DNA of 14,118 nt from Phycisphaerae bacterium (GTDB lineage Bacteria > Planctomycetota > Phycisphaerae > Tepidisphaerales > Tepidisphaeraceae): positions 5,425 through 19,542 of the forward strand of contig JAUJNJ010000076.1 of assembly GCA_030448225.1 (NCBI GenBank), read 5' to 3'. Positions within the stretch are counted from its first letter, which is position 1. Every line of letters starts with the position of its first letter. Below, piece after piece: positions 1 through 6,160 of the stretch. A program made the translations under genes and the position numbers. The notes below the pieces were generated by a model, which searched no databases, had not been told where the DNA came from, and saw nothing but the letters and a program-made list of their open reading frames with translations.

Positions 1-69
1 CGGCCGTCCCGGATCGCTCGGCTCTCGCGGGCATCGCCGGGCGCGACGTCGGATCTTGGAGTCGCACGC

Positions 70-648
70 GTGGAGCTCGACGCCTTCAACAAGCTCGTGC
101 TGGCCGAGATGGAGGCGGTTTACCGCCTCGCGTACCATCTCGCGCGGCACGCGCAGGAGGCCGACGACCTCGTCCAGGAGACCTACCTGCGGGCCTTCAA
201 GTCCGCGGCCGCCTACCGCGACAACGAGCGGGGCGTGCGGCCGTGGTTGTTCAAGATCCTGCACAACGTGCTCAACACCCGGCTCGCCAAGGAACACCGC
301 CAGCGCGAACTGATCGACGACCTGCAACAACAGCCCGCCGTCGAGCCGACGGCCGAGGCGTCGGTGGCGGAACTGTCCAAGCTGGATTGGGATCATGTCG
401 ACGCCCGTTTGAAGTCCGCCATCGCCGACCTGCCGATCCCCCACCGCGCGGTCTTCCTGCTCTGCGCGGTCGAAGACCTCGGTTACCGGGAGATCGCCGA
501 CATCCTGGACATCCCGGTCGGGACCGTGATGAGCCGACTGTACCGGTCGCGCGTCATGCTCGCCGCGCGGCTGGTGGATCTCGCGGCCGAGCACGGCATT
601 CGGCGGAAGGACGTCCGCCGGGTCGAAAAACTGAACGACGCGTCATAA
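70..648 (+). CDS. ECF-type RNA polymerase sigma factor
   Basis: A 192-residue extracytoplasmic-function sigma factor that would direct RNA polymerase to a small regulon. Region 2 spans about residues 12-78 and holds the core-binding and -10 recognition motif ADDLVQETYLRAF (31-43). Region 4 spans about 110-165 with the helix-turn-helix GYREIADILDIPVGTVMSRLYRSR (split here by residues 138-161), which reads the -35 element. Regions 1.1 and 3 are absent, as expected of the family. The start is a GTG with TTGGAG about eight bases upstream. The next gene, 14 bases downstream, is a membrane anti-sigma factor, so the pair is probably one operon and the sigma factor is probably held inactive until a signal is received outside the membrane. 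The general assignment is secure; the regulon is not known, although the Met-rich/MsrPQ genes nearby are the obvious candidates. Confidence 0.93.
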   Translation: MELDAFNKLVLAEMEAVYRLAYHLARHAQEADDLVQETYLRAFKSAAAYRDNERGVRPWLFKILHNVLNTRLAKEHRQRELIDDLQQQPAVEPTAEASVAELSKLDWDHVDARLKSAIADLPIPHRAVFLLCAVEDLGYREIADILDIPVGTVMSRLYRSRVMLAARLVDLAAEHGIRRKDVRRVEKLNDAS

Positions 649-662
649 CCGTACCTTCTCCC

Positions 663-1541
663 ATGCCCGGCCCCCTCGGAGAGCACAACATCCGCGCGTA
701 CCTGATGGCGTTCGCCGACGGCGAGTTGAACGCCGCGGACAACCTCATGGTGTTGGACTACCTCGCCAACAACCCGGAGGCGATGGACCTGATGCGCGGC
801 CATCAACAGCTCCGCATGGCCGCCGGTCGCACGGCCCAGACGCTGACGCCGGCGATGCCCGACGCGCTTCGGCGGCGGGTCGAGGAACTCGCCGCCACGG
901 TGCCCCAAGTCACCGCGCCCACGGCCAGGCGGTCGTGGTGGGCGCGGTTCCGCCGGCCGTTCATGGCGGTGGCGGCGGTGTTCTTGGTGACCGGGGTGAT
1001 GTTGGGTCGCTGGTCGCTCGCGCCCGACGTGGCGGCGCCGTCGCCCCCCGGGCGGGAGGGGCGGCTGCCGGTGCCGGTCAGCTATGTCGCCGTGCTGTCG
1101 CGGGACCACGCCGCCTGCTCGCGGCTCGACGCCGCGGTGCATGCGGCGGCGGCCCCGGCAGAACTGGGCAAGTTGGCGGACGCGGTCAACCGGGATCTCG
1201 GGGGATCGAACCCATACCCCGACTTCTCCGGCATCGGGTACCGGTACATCGGGGCCGGCCCGTGCGACCCGCCTTCGTCCGAGACGCTGCACCTGCTGTA
1301 CTACTCGACGGCCCCCGGCCGGCGGTCCGCGATCAGCGTGTTCGTGGAGTCGAACAGCGACGAGTTTCGCCTCGAGCCGGGGAAGCTCTACGTCCTCTCC
1401 GACGAGCGATCTCCCTTCCCGTTGTTCGCCTGGCGGACGGCCGACGTCGTGTACTTCCTGCTCGCCGACGACCTCCGAATCGCGGAGGCCGCCCTCGGCA
1501 CCATGTTGCGGGCCCCACGACCATCGGCCATTCAGCGGTGA
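663..1541 (+). CDS. single-span membrane anti-sigma factor, zinc-less type
   Basis: A 292-residue probable anti-sigma factor for the ECF factor just upstream. The N-terminal part (residues 7-60) has the look of an anti-sigma domain: FADGEL at 17-22, then a helix with NNPEAMDLMRGHQQLR at 36-51, where zinc-binding members carry a HxxxCxxC motif; no Cys is present here. One membrane span lies at about 100-118. The outer part (about 135-292) is a soluble domain with only two cysteines, Cys152 in DHAAC and Cys201 in GPCDPP, which could serve in sensing. The frame is open well upstream of 663, but that stretch overlaps the sigma gene in another frame, so the first ATG after the sigma stop was chosen; there is no clear Shine-Dalgarno. 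Role inferred from position, domain layout and the DGEL-type motif. Confidence 0.8.
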   Translation: MPGPLGEHNIRAYLMAFADGELNAADNLMVLDYLANNPEAMDLMRGHQQLRMAAGRTAQTLTPAMPDALRRRVEELAATVPQVTAPTARRSWWARFRRPFMAVAAVFLVTGVMLGRWSLAPDVAAPSPPGREGRLPVPVSYVAVLSRDHAACSRLDAAVHAAAAPAELGKLADAVNRDLGGSNPYPDFSGIGYRYIGAGPCDPPSSETLHLLYYSTAPGRRSAISVFVESNSDEFRLEPGKLYVLSDERSPFPLFAWRTADVVYFLLADDLRIAEAALGTMLRAPRPSAIQR

Positions 1542-1618
1542 CGCGACGGCCGGCGCTCAAGTCATCGAGATCGTCCGATGTGCGACGGACTGCGTCGCGG
1601 CAAATTGTGCAGCGCCCG

Positions 1619-1646
1619 CGAACGCCGTAGGAGCTTGCTCCCGCGG
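1619..1646. repeat. REP-like palindromic element, copy A
   Basis: Begins CGAACGCCGT and contains the stem GGAGC-TT-GCTCC. A degenerate direct copy lies at 6095-6120 (CGAACGCCGT, then GAGCT, CTCC and CGG in the same order, with small gaps). The two copies lie on either side of the Met-rich/msrPQ block. Only two copies are visible, so a repeat family is an inference. Confidence 0.45.
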
Positions 1647-1721
1647 TTCCTCTCCGAACGGGTCGATACGCAACATCCAGCGTGCCGTACTCAGCGATGA
1701 TGTATCGTCGAACCTGTAGCT

Positions 1722-1737
1722 GCGACGCCGGCGTCGC
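1722..1737. repeat. 16-base perfect palindrome
   Basis: GCGACGCC is followed directly by its reverse complement GGCGTCGC. A second hairpin, GCGGCT-C-AGCCGC, follows at 1742-1754. Together they could form a transcript end for the sigma/anti-sigma operon or a protein-binding site, but there is no T-run and the role is open. Confidence 0.4.
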
Positions 1738-1980
1738 GGTTGCGGCTCAGCCGCGAGTCGCTTGCGAAATTCGCCGCTGCCCGTCGGCCGCGACGCATGC
1801 GTCGGAACTACGGCCCGATCAGACTAACAGCTGGAGTCGGCGATGAAGTGCGCCGCGACGGTGGTTGCTGGGCGTACACGCCGCCACGCCCCCATCCGTG
1901 GACCGCGGGGGGCGCCGAGGGGTTTCGTGGAGGCCGCCGGCGCGCGTGCGCCATCGACTCGTGCGGAGCGACGCAAAGAC

Positions 1981-2015
1981 GCCTCCGCCCGCCACGGGTC
2001 GTGGCGAGCGGAGGC
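1981..2015 (-). terminator. Strong stem-loop, possible terminator of the Met-rich gene
   Basis: GCCTCCGC (1981-1988) pairs with GCGGAGGC (2008-2015), and inside it CGCCAC (1990-1995) pairs with GTGGCG (2001-2006) around a GGGTC loop, leaving one C/A mismatch. Read on the minus strand it is followed by GTCTTTGC, a weak T-run, and lies about 190 bases past the stop of the Met-rich gene. Termination is an inference; it could instead be an interspersed repeat. Confidence 0.45.
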
Positions 2016-2107
2016 TTGTAGAGCGTTCCGAGGGTACGCAATCTCAGGACTTAACGACCAAGGGTGCCGCGAAGCATCTTCGACGGACTTCACGGGGGCG
2101 ACGGAAG

Positions 2108-2128
2108 ATCCTTAGCGGCGCTCAGGAT
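2108..2128. repeat. Palindromic element of interspersed-repeat type
   Basis: ATCCT-T-AGCG-G-CGCT-C-AGGAT: two nested perfect stems separated by a T/C mismatch, followed by GATGACAGGGG-like sequence. The wording resembles short palindromes scattered through spacers of several soil-bacterial genomes, but I can see only this copy. Confidence 0.4.
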
Positions 2129-2201
2129 GACAGGGGCGACCGCCGCCAATGTTCTGGCAGAGCGGAGATCGATGGAACGAGAGCGCCGCCCCGCGGCGGC
2201 G

Positions 2202-2726
2202 CTACTTCTTCTCCATCTTCTTCTCGGCGGCCATCTTCCCGTCCATCATCATCTTGTCCTGCATCATCTTCTGCATGGCCGGGTCGACGCGCATCATGTC
2301 CATCATCATCGCCTTCTCCATCACCATCTTCATGGCGGCCGGGTCGCTCATGACCTGCTCGCGCGCGGCCATCATCTTCGCGTCGTCCTTCATCATCATC
2401 TTCTGCTCTTGCATCATCTGCATGGCCGCCGGTTCCTTCATCATCTCGGCGTGCATCTCCTGGAACTCCGGGTCCATCGCCACCTCGTGCGCCATGCGCT
2501 CCATGGCCATCGTGCGCATCATGTCCTCGCGCATCGTCGCCATGGACTTCTCGTCCTTCATCATCTCCTTCATCTTCATCATCTTGTCCTTCACCACGGG
2601 CATGACCCGCCCGTTCCCGCCGCCCGAGGAGGCGCCCTGGGCGGCGACCACGGAGACGGAACCGGCCGTGAGGCCCGCGACGACGACACAAGACCCGACG
2701 AACACCGACAGTTTACGACCGAACAT
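2202..2726 (-). CDS. Secreted methionine-rich protein (MrpX-like oxidant sink candidate)
   Basis: A 174-residue protein with a signal peptide (basic FGRK, then a hydrophobic stretch to about residue 25, cleavage near VAAQG at 27-31). By my count 43 of 174 residues are Met, about 29% of the mature chain; the rest is mainly Lys, Glu, Asp, Ala and Gln, with no Cys, Trp or Tyr after the signal. The body looks fully helical and is made of repeats around a DPA core: KEPAAMQMMQEQKMMM (97-112), SDPAAMKMVMEKAMMM (127-142) and VDPAMQKMMQDKMMM (147-161), with a weaker MDPEFQEMHAEMM (84-96). The ATG at 2726 was chosen over an upstream in-frame start because AGGAG lies six bases before it and the signal peptide begins there. 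It is divergent from msrP. Inferred role: sacrificial methionines outside the membrane that react with hypochlorite-like oxidants and are re-reduced by MsrPQ. Metal binding (Cu, Ag) by Met clusters is the main alternative. Confidence 0.85.
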   Translation of the reverse strand: MFGRKLSVFVGSCVVVAGLTAGSVSVVAAQGASSGGGNGRVMPVVKDKMMKMKEMMKDEKSMATMREDMMRTMAMERMAHEVAMDPEFQEMHAEMMKEPAAMQMMQEQKMMMKDDAKMMAAREQVMSDPAAMKMVMEKAMMMDMMRVDPAMQKMMQDKMMMDGKMAAEKKMEKK

Positions 2727-2770
2727 GAAACGCTCCTGCCCGGCCCGCGGGCTGGAATGTGAAGACCGCA

Positions 2771-2807
2771 TCGCGACGCCCGGGCCGCTCGGCCCGACTC
2801 GTCGCGA
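2771..2807. repeat. Nested inverted repeat in the Met-rich gene leader
   Basis: Outer arms TCGCGACG (2771-2778) and CGTCGCGA (2800-2807) match perfectly, as do inner arms GGGCCG (2782-2787) and CGGCCC (2790-2795). It sits 45 bases upstream of the Met-rich start. Reading plus-strand it is followed by GCAGTTTTAAA; reading minus-strand it would form a stem in the mRNA leader. It could be an operator, a leader structure or a repeat. Confidence 0.5.
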
Positions 2808-2894
2808 GCAGTTTTAAACTTGGCTTCCGGCGCGAATCCGCACGCGGGCATGCGCCCGCGGATCCCAAACGCCTCAGCTCGAAACGCGGTGTTC

Positions 2895-2922
2895 CCGCAC
2901 CGCCGTCAGTACCGCGGTGCGG
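2895..2922. promoter_or_regulatory. 9-base inverted repeat, possible operator
   Basis: CCGCACCGC (2895-2903) and GCGGTGCGG (2914-2922) are exact reverse complements around a ten-base centre, roughly one to two DNA turns from end to end and located mid-way between two divergent starts. The spacing suits a dimeric regulator, but no such regulator is identified. Confidence 0.35.
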
Positions 2923-3198
2923 ACGGGGATATTCCTCGAATTCGCGACACGTCTTCGTCGCGATCAACAAGACTTGATTAGCACGCGAGACGGTCGACGC
3001 GCCGCGCACGGCGATGCGCGCCGTATCGACGCATAAGGATCAATCGGTCCGTCCGACCGCACAGAATTCGTGGAATAGATCGCCGGCCGGTCCGGTATGT
3101 TGGGCCGACTGCTCGCGCGCTTGGCGACGGGACCGCCCGCGTACGTCTTGGGGCGACGCGCCCGCACTCGGTCCGGTGCCGGCTTTCGGGAAACGGTG

Positions 3199-4205
3199 AT
3201 GAAGTCAGATTCGACGCCCCCGCTTCATGACGAGGTCACGCCGCCGGCGGTTTTCTTCAACCGCCGCGCGTTCCTGCGCGCCGGCGCGGTGGCCGGCAGC
3301 GTGGCGGCAACGGCGTGGGCGTACCGGGCGCTGAACCCGCGGCCGTCGGTGATGGTCGCGGAGGCGGAGTTGGAAGGGCTGGCCGCCCCCGCGCTCACGC
3401 CGCAGGAGGCGCTGGCGCGCGGCTATCGCGTGGACGAGGCGATGACGCCGCTGCAGGACGTCGCGAGCTACAACAACTTCTACGAGTTCAGCACCGACAA
3501 GGACGGCGTCGCCCCCGCCGCCGCGGGGTTCGTGACCGACGGCTGGAAGATCGAGGTCGACGGCTTGGTCGCCAAGCCCGCGACGTTCGACCTGGACGAC
3601 CTCCGCCGGATCGCGCCGCCGGAAGAGCGAATCTATCGGATGCGGTGCGTCGAGGCGTGGTCGATGGTGATCCCGTGGGCGGGGTTGTCGCTGTCGAAGC
3701 TGCTCGAGCGGGTCGAGCCGACGAGCGCGGCCAAGTACGTGGCGTTCCAGACGCTGCTCGCCCCGGAGCGCATGCCCGGGCAGCGGACGGACGCGCTGGA
3801 GTGGCCGTACCTCGAGGGGCTGATGATGACCGAGGCGATGCACCCGCTCACGCTGCTCGCCACGGGCCTCTACGGCCGCGAATTGCCGCCGCAGAACGGC
3901 GCGCCGGTCCGGCTGATCGTGCCGTGGAAGTACGGGTTCAAGGGGATCAAGTCGATCGTGAAGATCTCGCTCGTCGCGACGCAGCCGCCGACGAGCTGGA
4001 GCCGCAGCGCGCCGGGCGAGTACGGGTTCCTGGCCAACGTGAACCCGCAGGTCGACCACCCCGCTGGAGCCAGGCGACGGCGGGCGCATCGGCGAGCCGG
4101 GCGCCGGCCGACGCTGATGTTCAACGGCTACGGCGAGCAGGTCGCGTCGCTGTACGCGGGCATGGACCTCCGCGCGAACTACCTGACCGGGGACCCACCG
4201 CATGA
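3199..4205 (+). CDS. msrP: MsrP/YedY molybdopterin methionine sulfoxide reductase, frameshifted 3' end
   Basis: Catalytic subunit of the exported MsrPQ system, which reduces methionine sulfoxide in proteins outside the cytoplasmic membrane using a Mo-molybdopterin centre. The N-terminus has a twin-arginine signal ([18 protein letters not shown], 21-38). Family hallmarks follow closely: YNNFYEF (91-97), [15 protein letters not shown] (146-160) with the Mo-ligand Cys150, EAMHPLTLL (212-220), [20 protein letters not shown] (split here at 230-249) and [16 protein letters not shown] (273-288). From about 4063 the frame slips: the expected PRWSQAT and GGRIGEPG lie in the two other frames, then [27 protein letters not shown] returns to the first. 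The stop is therefore uncertain; 4205 is the TGA that would overlap the msrQ ATG, while the first frame stays open to 4407. Start: ATG with a poor Shine-Dalgarno (GGGAAAC); GTG at 3196 is possible. Identity is near certain; function depends on whether the frame changes are real. Confidence 0.9.
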
Positions 4206-6010
4206 GCGGACTGCGCTCTCGAAACTGCTCGTGGCGATCAACGGCGGGGTGCCCCTCGCCGCTGCTGGCGTGGGACGCGTTCCGCGGCCGCCTCGGCGCC
4301 GACCCGGTGAACTACGCGATCCGCACGACCAGGTTGCTGGCGTTGATCTTCCTCCTGCTGTCGCTGCCGGTCACGCCGCTGCGCCAGCACCGGGTGGAAC
4401 ACGCTGATCGGCTACCGCCGCTCGCTCGGGCTGTACGGCTTCGCCTACGCGTGCGTGCACCTCGGCATCTACGTCGCGTTCGACCCGCGTGGAACCTGCG
4501 CAGCGTCGCGTCGGAGATCGTCAGCCGGCGGTACCTGCAGGTCGGCTTCGCGGCCGTGCTCGTGATGGTGCCGCTGGCGATCACACCTCGACCCACGGGA
4601 TGATCCGGCGGCTCGGCCCGCGGCGGTGGAAGGCGTTGCCCGCTGGCGTACGCCGCCGCGATCGGAGAGGTCCTGCACTTCTACCTGCTGGTCAAGTCCG
4701 ACGTCCGTCCGCCGCTGCTGGCGGCCGGCATCCTCGCGGTGCTGCTGCTGGCCCGCGCGTGTGGCACTACCTCGACCTGCGTCGCGCCCGCCGCCTCTGC
4801 CGCCGGCGGCGGCGCGGGCGGTCACGGCCATGGCACCCGCGGGCATGGCTGCAACAACGACGACCATGCCCCGCCGATGACGTGGCCGCGGCCGCCCCGG
4901 TGGCGGGGTCGGGCCGCAAGTTCTGGTCGGGCGAGCTGCACGTCGCGCGTTCGACGAGACGGCCGAGGTCCGCACGTTCCGCCTCGCACCCCCGACGGTG
5001 GCGTGAACTGTTCGACCTGCGCCCGGGGCAATACCTCACGCTGCGCTCTACGGTCGACGGAAAGCCGGTCAACTGCTCGTACACGATCGCGTCGAGCCCC
5101 ACCCGCCGCGGGTACTGCGAGCTGACGGTGAAGCGGGAGGCGATGGGGATTTCCTCCGGCCACCTGCACCGCCAGGTCCGCCAGGGCGACCGCCTCGCCG
5201 TCGCCGCGGCGGCCCGGCAAGTTCGTCTTCACCGGGGCCGAAAGCCGACAGCGTCGTGCTGATCGGCGGCGTCGGCATCACGCCGCTGATGTCGTCGTCC
5301 GGTACCTCACCGACCGGTCGGCCCGGCGACATTTACCTGCTGATCGCCACCCGCACGGAACGCGACATCATCTTCCGCGACGAAATCGAACAGCTCCGCC
5401 GCCGGTTCCCCAACCTGCACGTCTGCATCACCCTGTCGCGCCGAACCCGGCGACGGGTGGACCGGACAAGGGCCGCCTGAACGCTTCGCTGCTCACCCGC
5501 TTCGTCCCCAACCTTGCAAGCCGGCCCGTCTACGTTTGCGGCCCGACGAGATGATGGCCGCGACGCTGGCCGGCGTTGAAGGAGCTCGGCGTGCCAGACG
5601 CGAACGTGAAGACCGAGGCGTTCGCGTTCAATACGTCGCAGCTCGCCGAGGCCCCCGCAGGCGTGCAGGGCGCCGCGACAGACGCCGGCCCGATGTTGGA
5701 ACCCACCCACGAGGACGCCCCGATTGCGTCGCCGATGAGCGGCGGCGGGCGAACCGTGACGTTCGCCAAGTCCGGGCGCGCCGGTGTTGTCACCAACGGC
5801 ACGACGATCCTCGAGGCGGCTGAAGCGCTCGGCGTGGACATCCCGTTCGAGTGCCGTGCGGGCGTGTGCGGACAGTGCAAGACGAAACTTCGATCCGGCA
5901 CCGTCACGATGGACTCAGACGAAGCCTTGAGCCGCTCGGAGAAGACGGCCGGGTGGATCCTCGCCTGCCAGGCCCACCCCGGCAACGGCGACGTCGCCGT
6001 AGAGGCGTGA
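4202..6010 (+). pseudogene. msrQ: MsrQ/YedZ haem membrane domain joined to FAD/NAD(P)H reductase and [2Fe-2S] ferredoxin, many frame changes
   Basis: Electron-delivery partner of MsrP, readable only by switching frames. MsrQ part (about 4202-4790): [65 protein letters not shown] (His haem ligand region), WNLRSVASEIVSRRYLQVGF, STHGMIRRLGPRRWKAL, AAAIGEVLHFYLLVKSDVRP and VWHYLDLRR; these follow E. coli MsrQ in order. A Gly/His-rich linker follows (about 4800-4890). Reductase part (about 4912-5580): FDLRPGQYLTLRS, VNCSYTIASSP (FAD motif, with Cys where Arg is usual), GKFVFTG, LIGGVGITPLM (nucleotide-binding), VYVCGP and DEMMAATL. The ferredoxin part ends at 6010. No stop separates the parts in the frames that carry them, so one fused protein is likely, though two genes cannot be excluded. 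About twenty single-base shifts with few other lesions suggest sequence error; true decay is the alternative. Inferred path: NAD(P)H to FAD to [2Fe-2S] to haem to MsrP. Confidence 0.82.
5576..6010 (+). CDS. C-terminal [2Fe-2S] ferredoxin domain of the msrQ-reductase fusion
   Basis: The longest intact stretch of the frameshifted gene. It begins inside the reductase (LKELGVPDANVKTEAF, the usual end of an FNR fold), passes through a Pro/Ala/Gly-rich linker and ends in a plant-type ferredoxin domain with the cluster ligands spaced C-x4-C-x2-C-x29-C (CRAGVCGQCKTKL, then WILACQAHP). The upstream TTG at 5576 encodes an internal Leu and has no convincing start signals, so this is most likely the tail of a longer protein and not a gene of its own. 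If it were expressed alone it would be a soluble one-electron carrier. Confidence 0.75.
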   Translation: MKELGVPDANVKTEAFAFNTSQLAEAPAGVQGAATDAGPMLEPTHEDAPIASPMSGGGRTVTFAKSGRAGVVTNGTTILEAAEALGVDIPFECRAGVCGQCKTKLRSGTVTMDSDEALSRSEKTAGWILACQAHPGNGDVAVEA

Positions 6011-6027
6011 CCGGCCCCACTGCCGGT
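6010..6027 (+). terminator. Short stem-loop after the ferredoxin domain
   Basis: ACCGGC (6010-6015) and GCCGGT (6022-6027) are perfect arms around CCCACT, starting at the last base of the stop codon. There is no T-run, so intrinsic termination is only possible, not shown. Confidence 0.3.
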
Positions 6028-6094
6028 GCACATCACGCCGCGCATCGGTGGCGCTCGAACGAACGTAGGGCAGCATCTAACCGTGGAACCAATC

Positions 6095-6120
6095 CGAACG
6101 CCGTGAGAGCTCTCCTACGG
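6095..6120. repeat. REP-like palindromic element, copy B
   Basis: CGAACGCCGT followed by the palindrome GAGAGCTCTC and then CTACGG, so the whole folds as CCGT...ACGG with a ten-base self-complementary core. It aligns in direct orientation with copy A at 1619-1646. It lies in the gap between convergent genes (end of the ferredoxin domain and end of the phosphatase gene) and might also act as a bidirectional transcript end. Confidence 0.45.
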
Positions 6121-6160
6121 TCCCCGCCGATGCGGATCGTGACGTGCTTATCCGCGTGCT

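Larger units (their letters stand above)
1542..2201. other. Non-coding spacer rich in palindromes
   Basis: About 660 bases between the anti-sigma gene and the end of the Met-rich gene. The open frames here are short, have no recognisable motifs and no good ribosome-binding sites, so I see no gene. It holds a REP-like element (1619-1646), a 16-base perfect palindrome (1722-1737), a 6+6 hairpin GCGGCT-C-AGCCGC (1742-1754), a long stem-loop (1981-2015) and a further palindromic element (2108-2128), listed separately where notable. Confidence 0.7.
2727..3198. promoter_or_regulatory. Divergent spacer between Met-rich gene and msrP
   Basis: 472 bases that must hold the promoters of both genes. It carries three strong inverted repeats: 2771-2807 (TCGCGACG...CGTCGCGA with an inner GGGCCG-CT-CGGCCC), 2843-2860 (CGCGGGC-ATGC-GCCCGCG) and 2895-2922 (CCGCACCGC...GCGGTGCGG, ten-base loop). 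On the minus strand the AT-rich TTTAAAAC just before the first repeat is a possible -10 for the Met-rich gene. Before msrP, GGAATA near 3072 and GTATGTT near 3095 have roughly ECF-like spacing, but this is weak. No gene is seen here. Confidence 0.45.

Noticed and set aside
1740..2353. Several overlapping 70-160 residue open frames in the spacer after the anti-sigma gene
   Set aside because: They lack motifs and ribosome-binding sites, overlap each other on both strands and run through palindromic repeats.
2122..2817. Long open frames on the plus strand and in another minus frame over the Met-rich gene, one of them His/Leu-rich
   Set aside because: They are shadows of the ATG-rich repeats (CAT codons on the other strand). 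Only the minus frame ending at 2202 has a signal peptide and a good ribosome-binding site.
3097..3198. Upstream extension of MsrP to an ATG at 3097
   Set aside because: It would put 34 Arg-rich residues before a Tat signal, which must be near the N-terminus; the ATG at 3199 fits the family.
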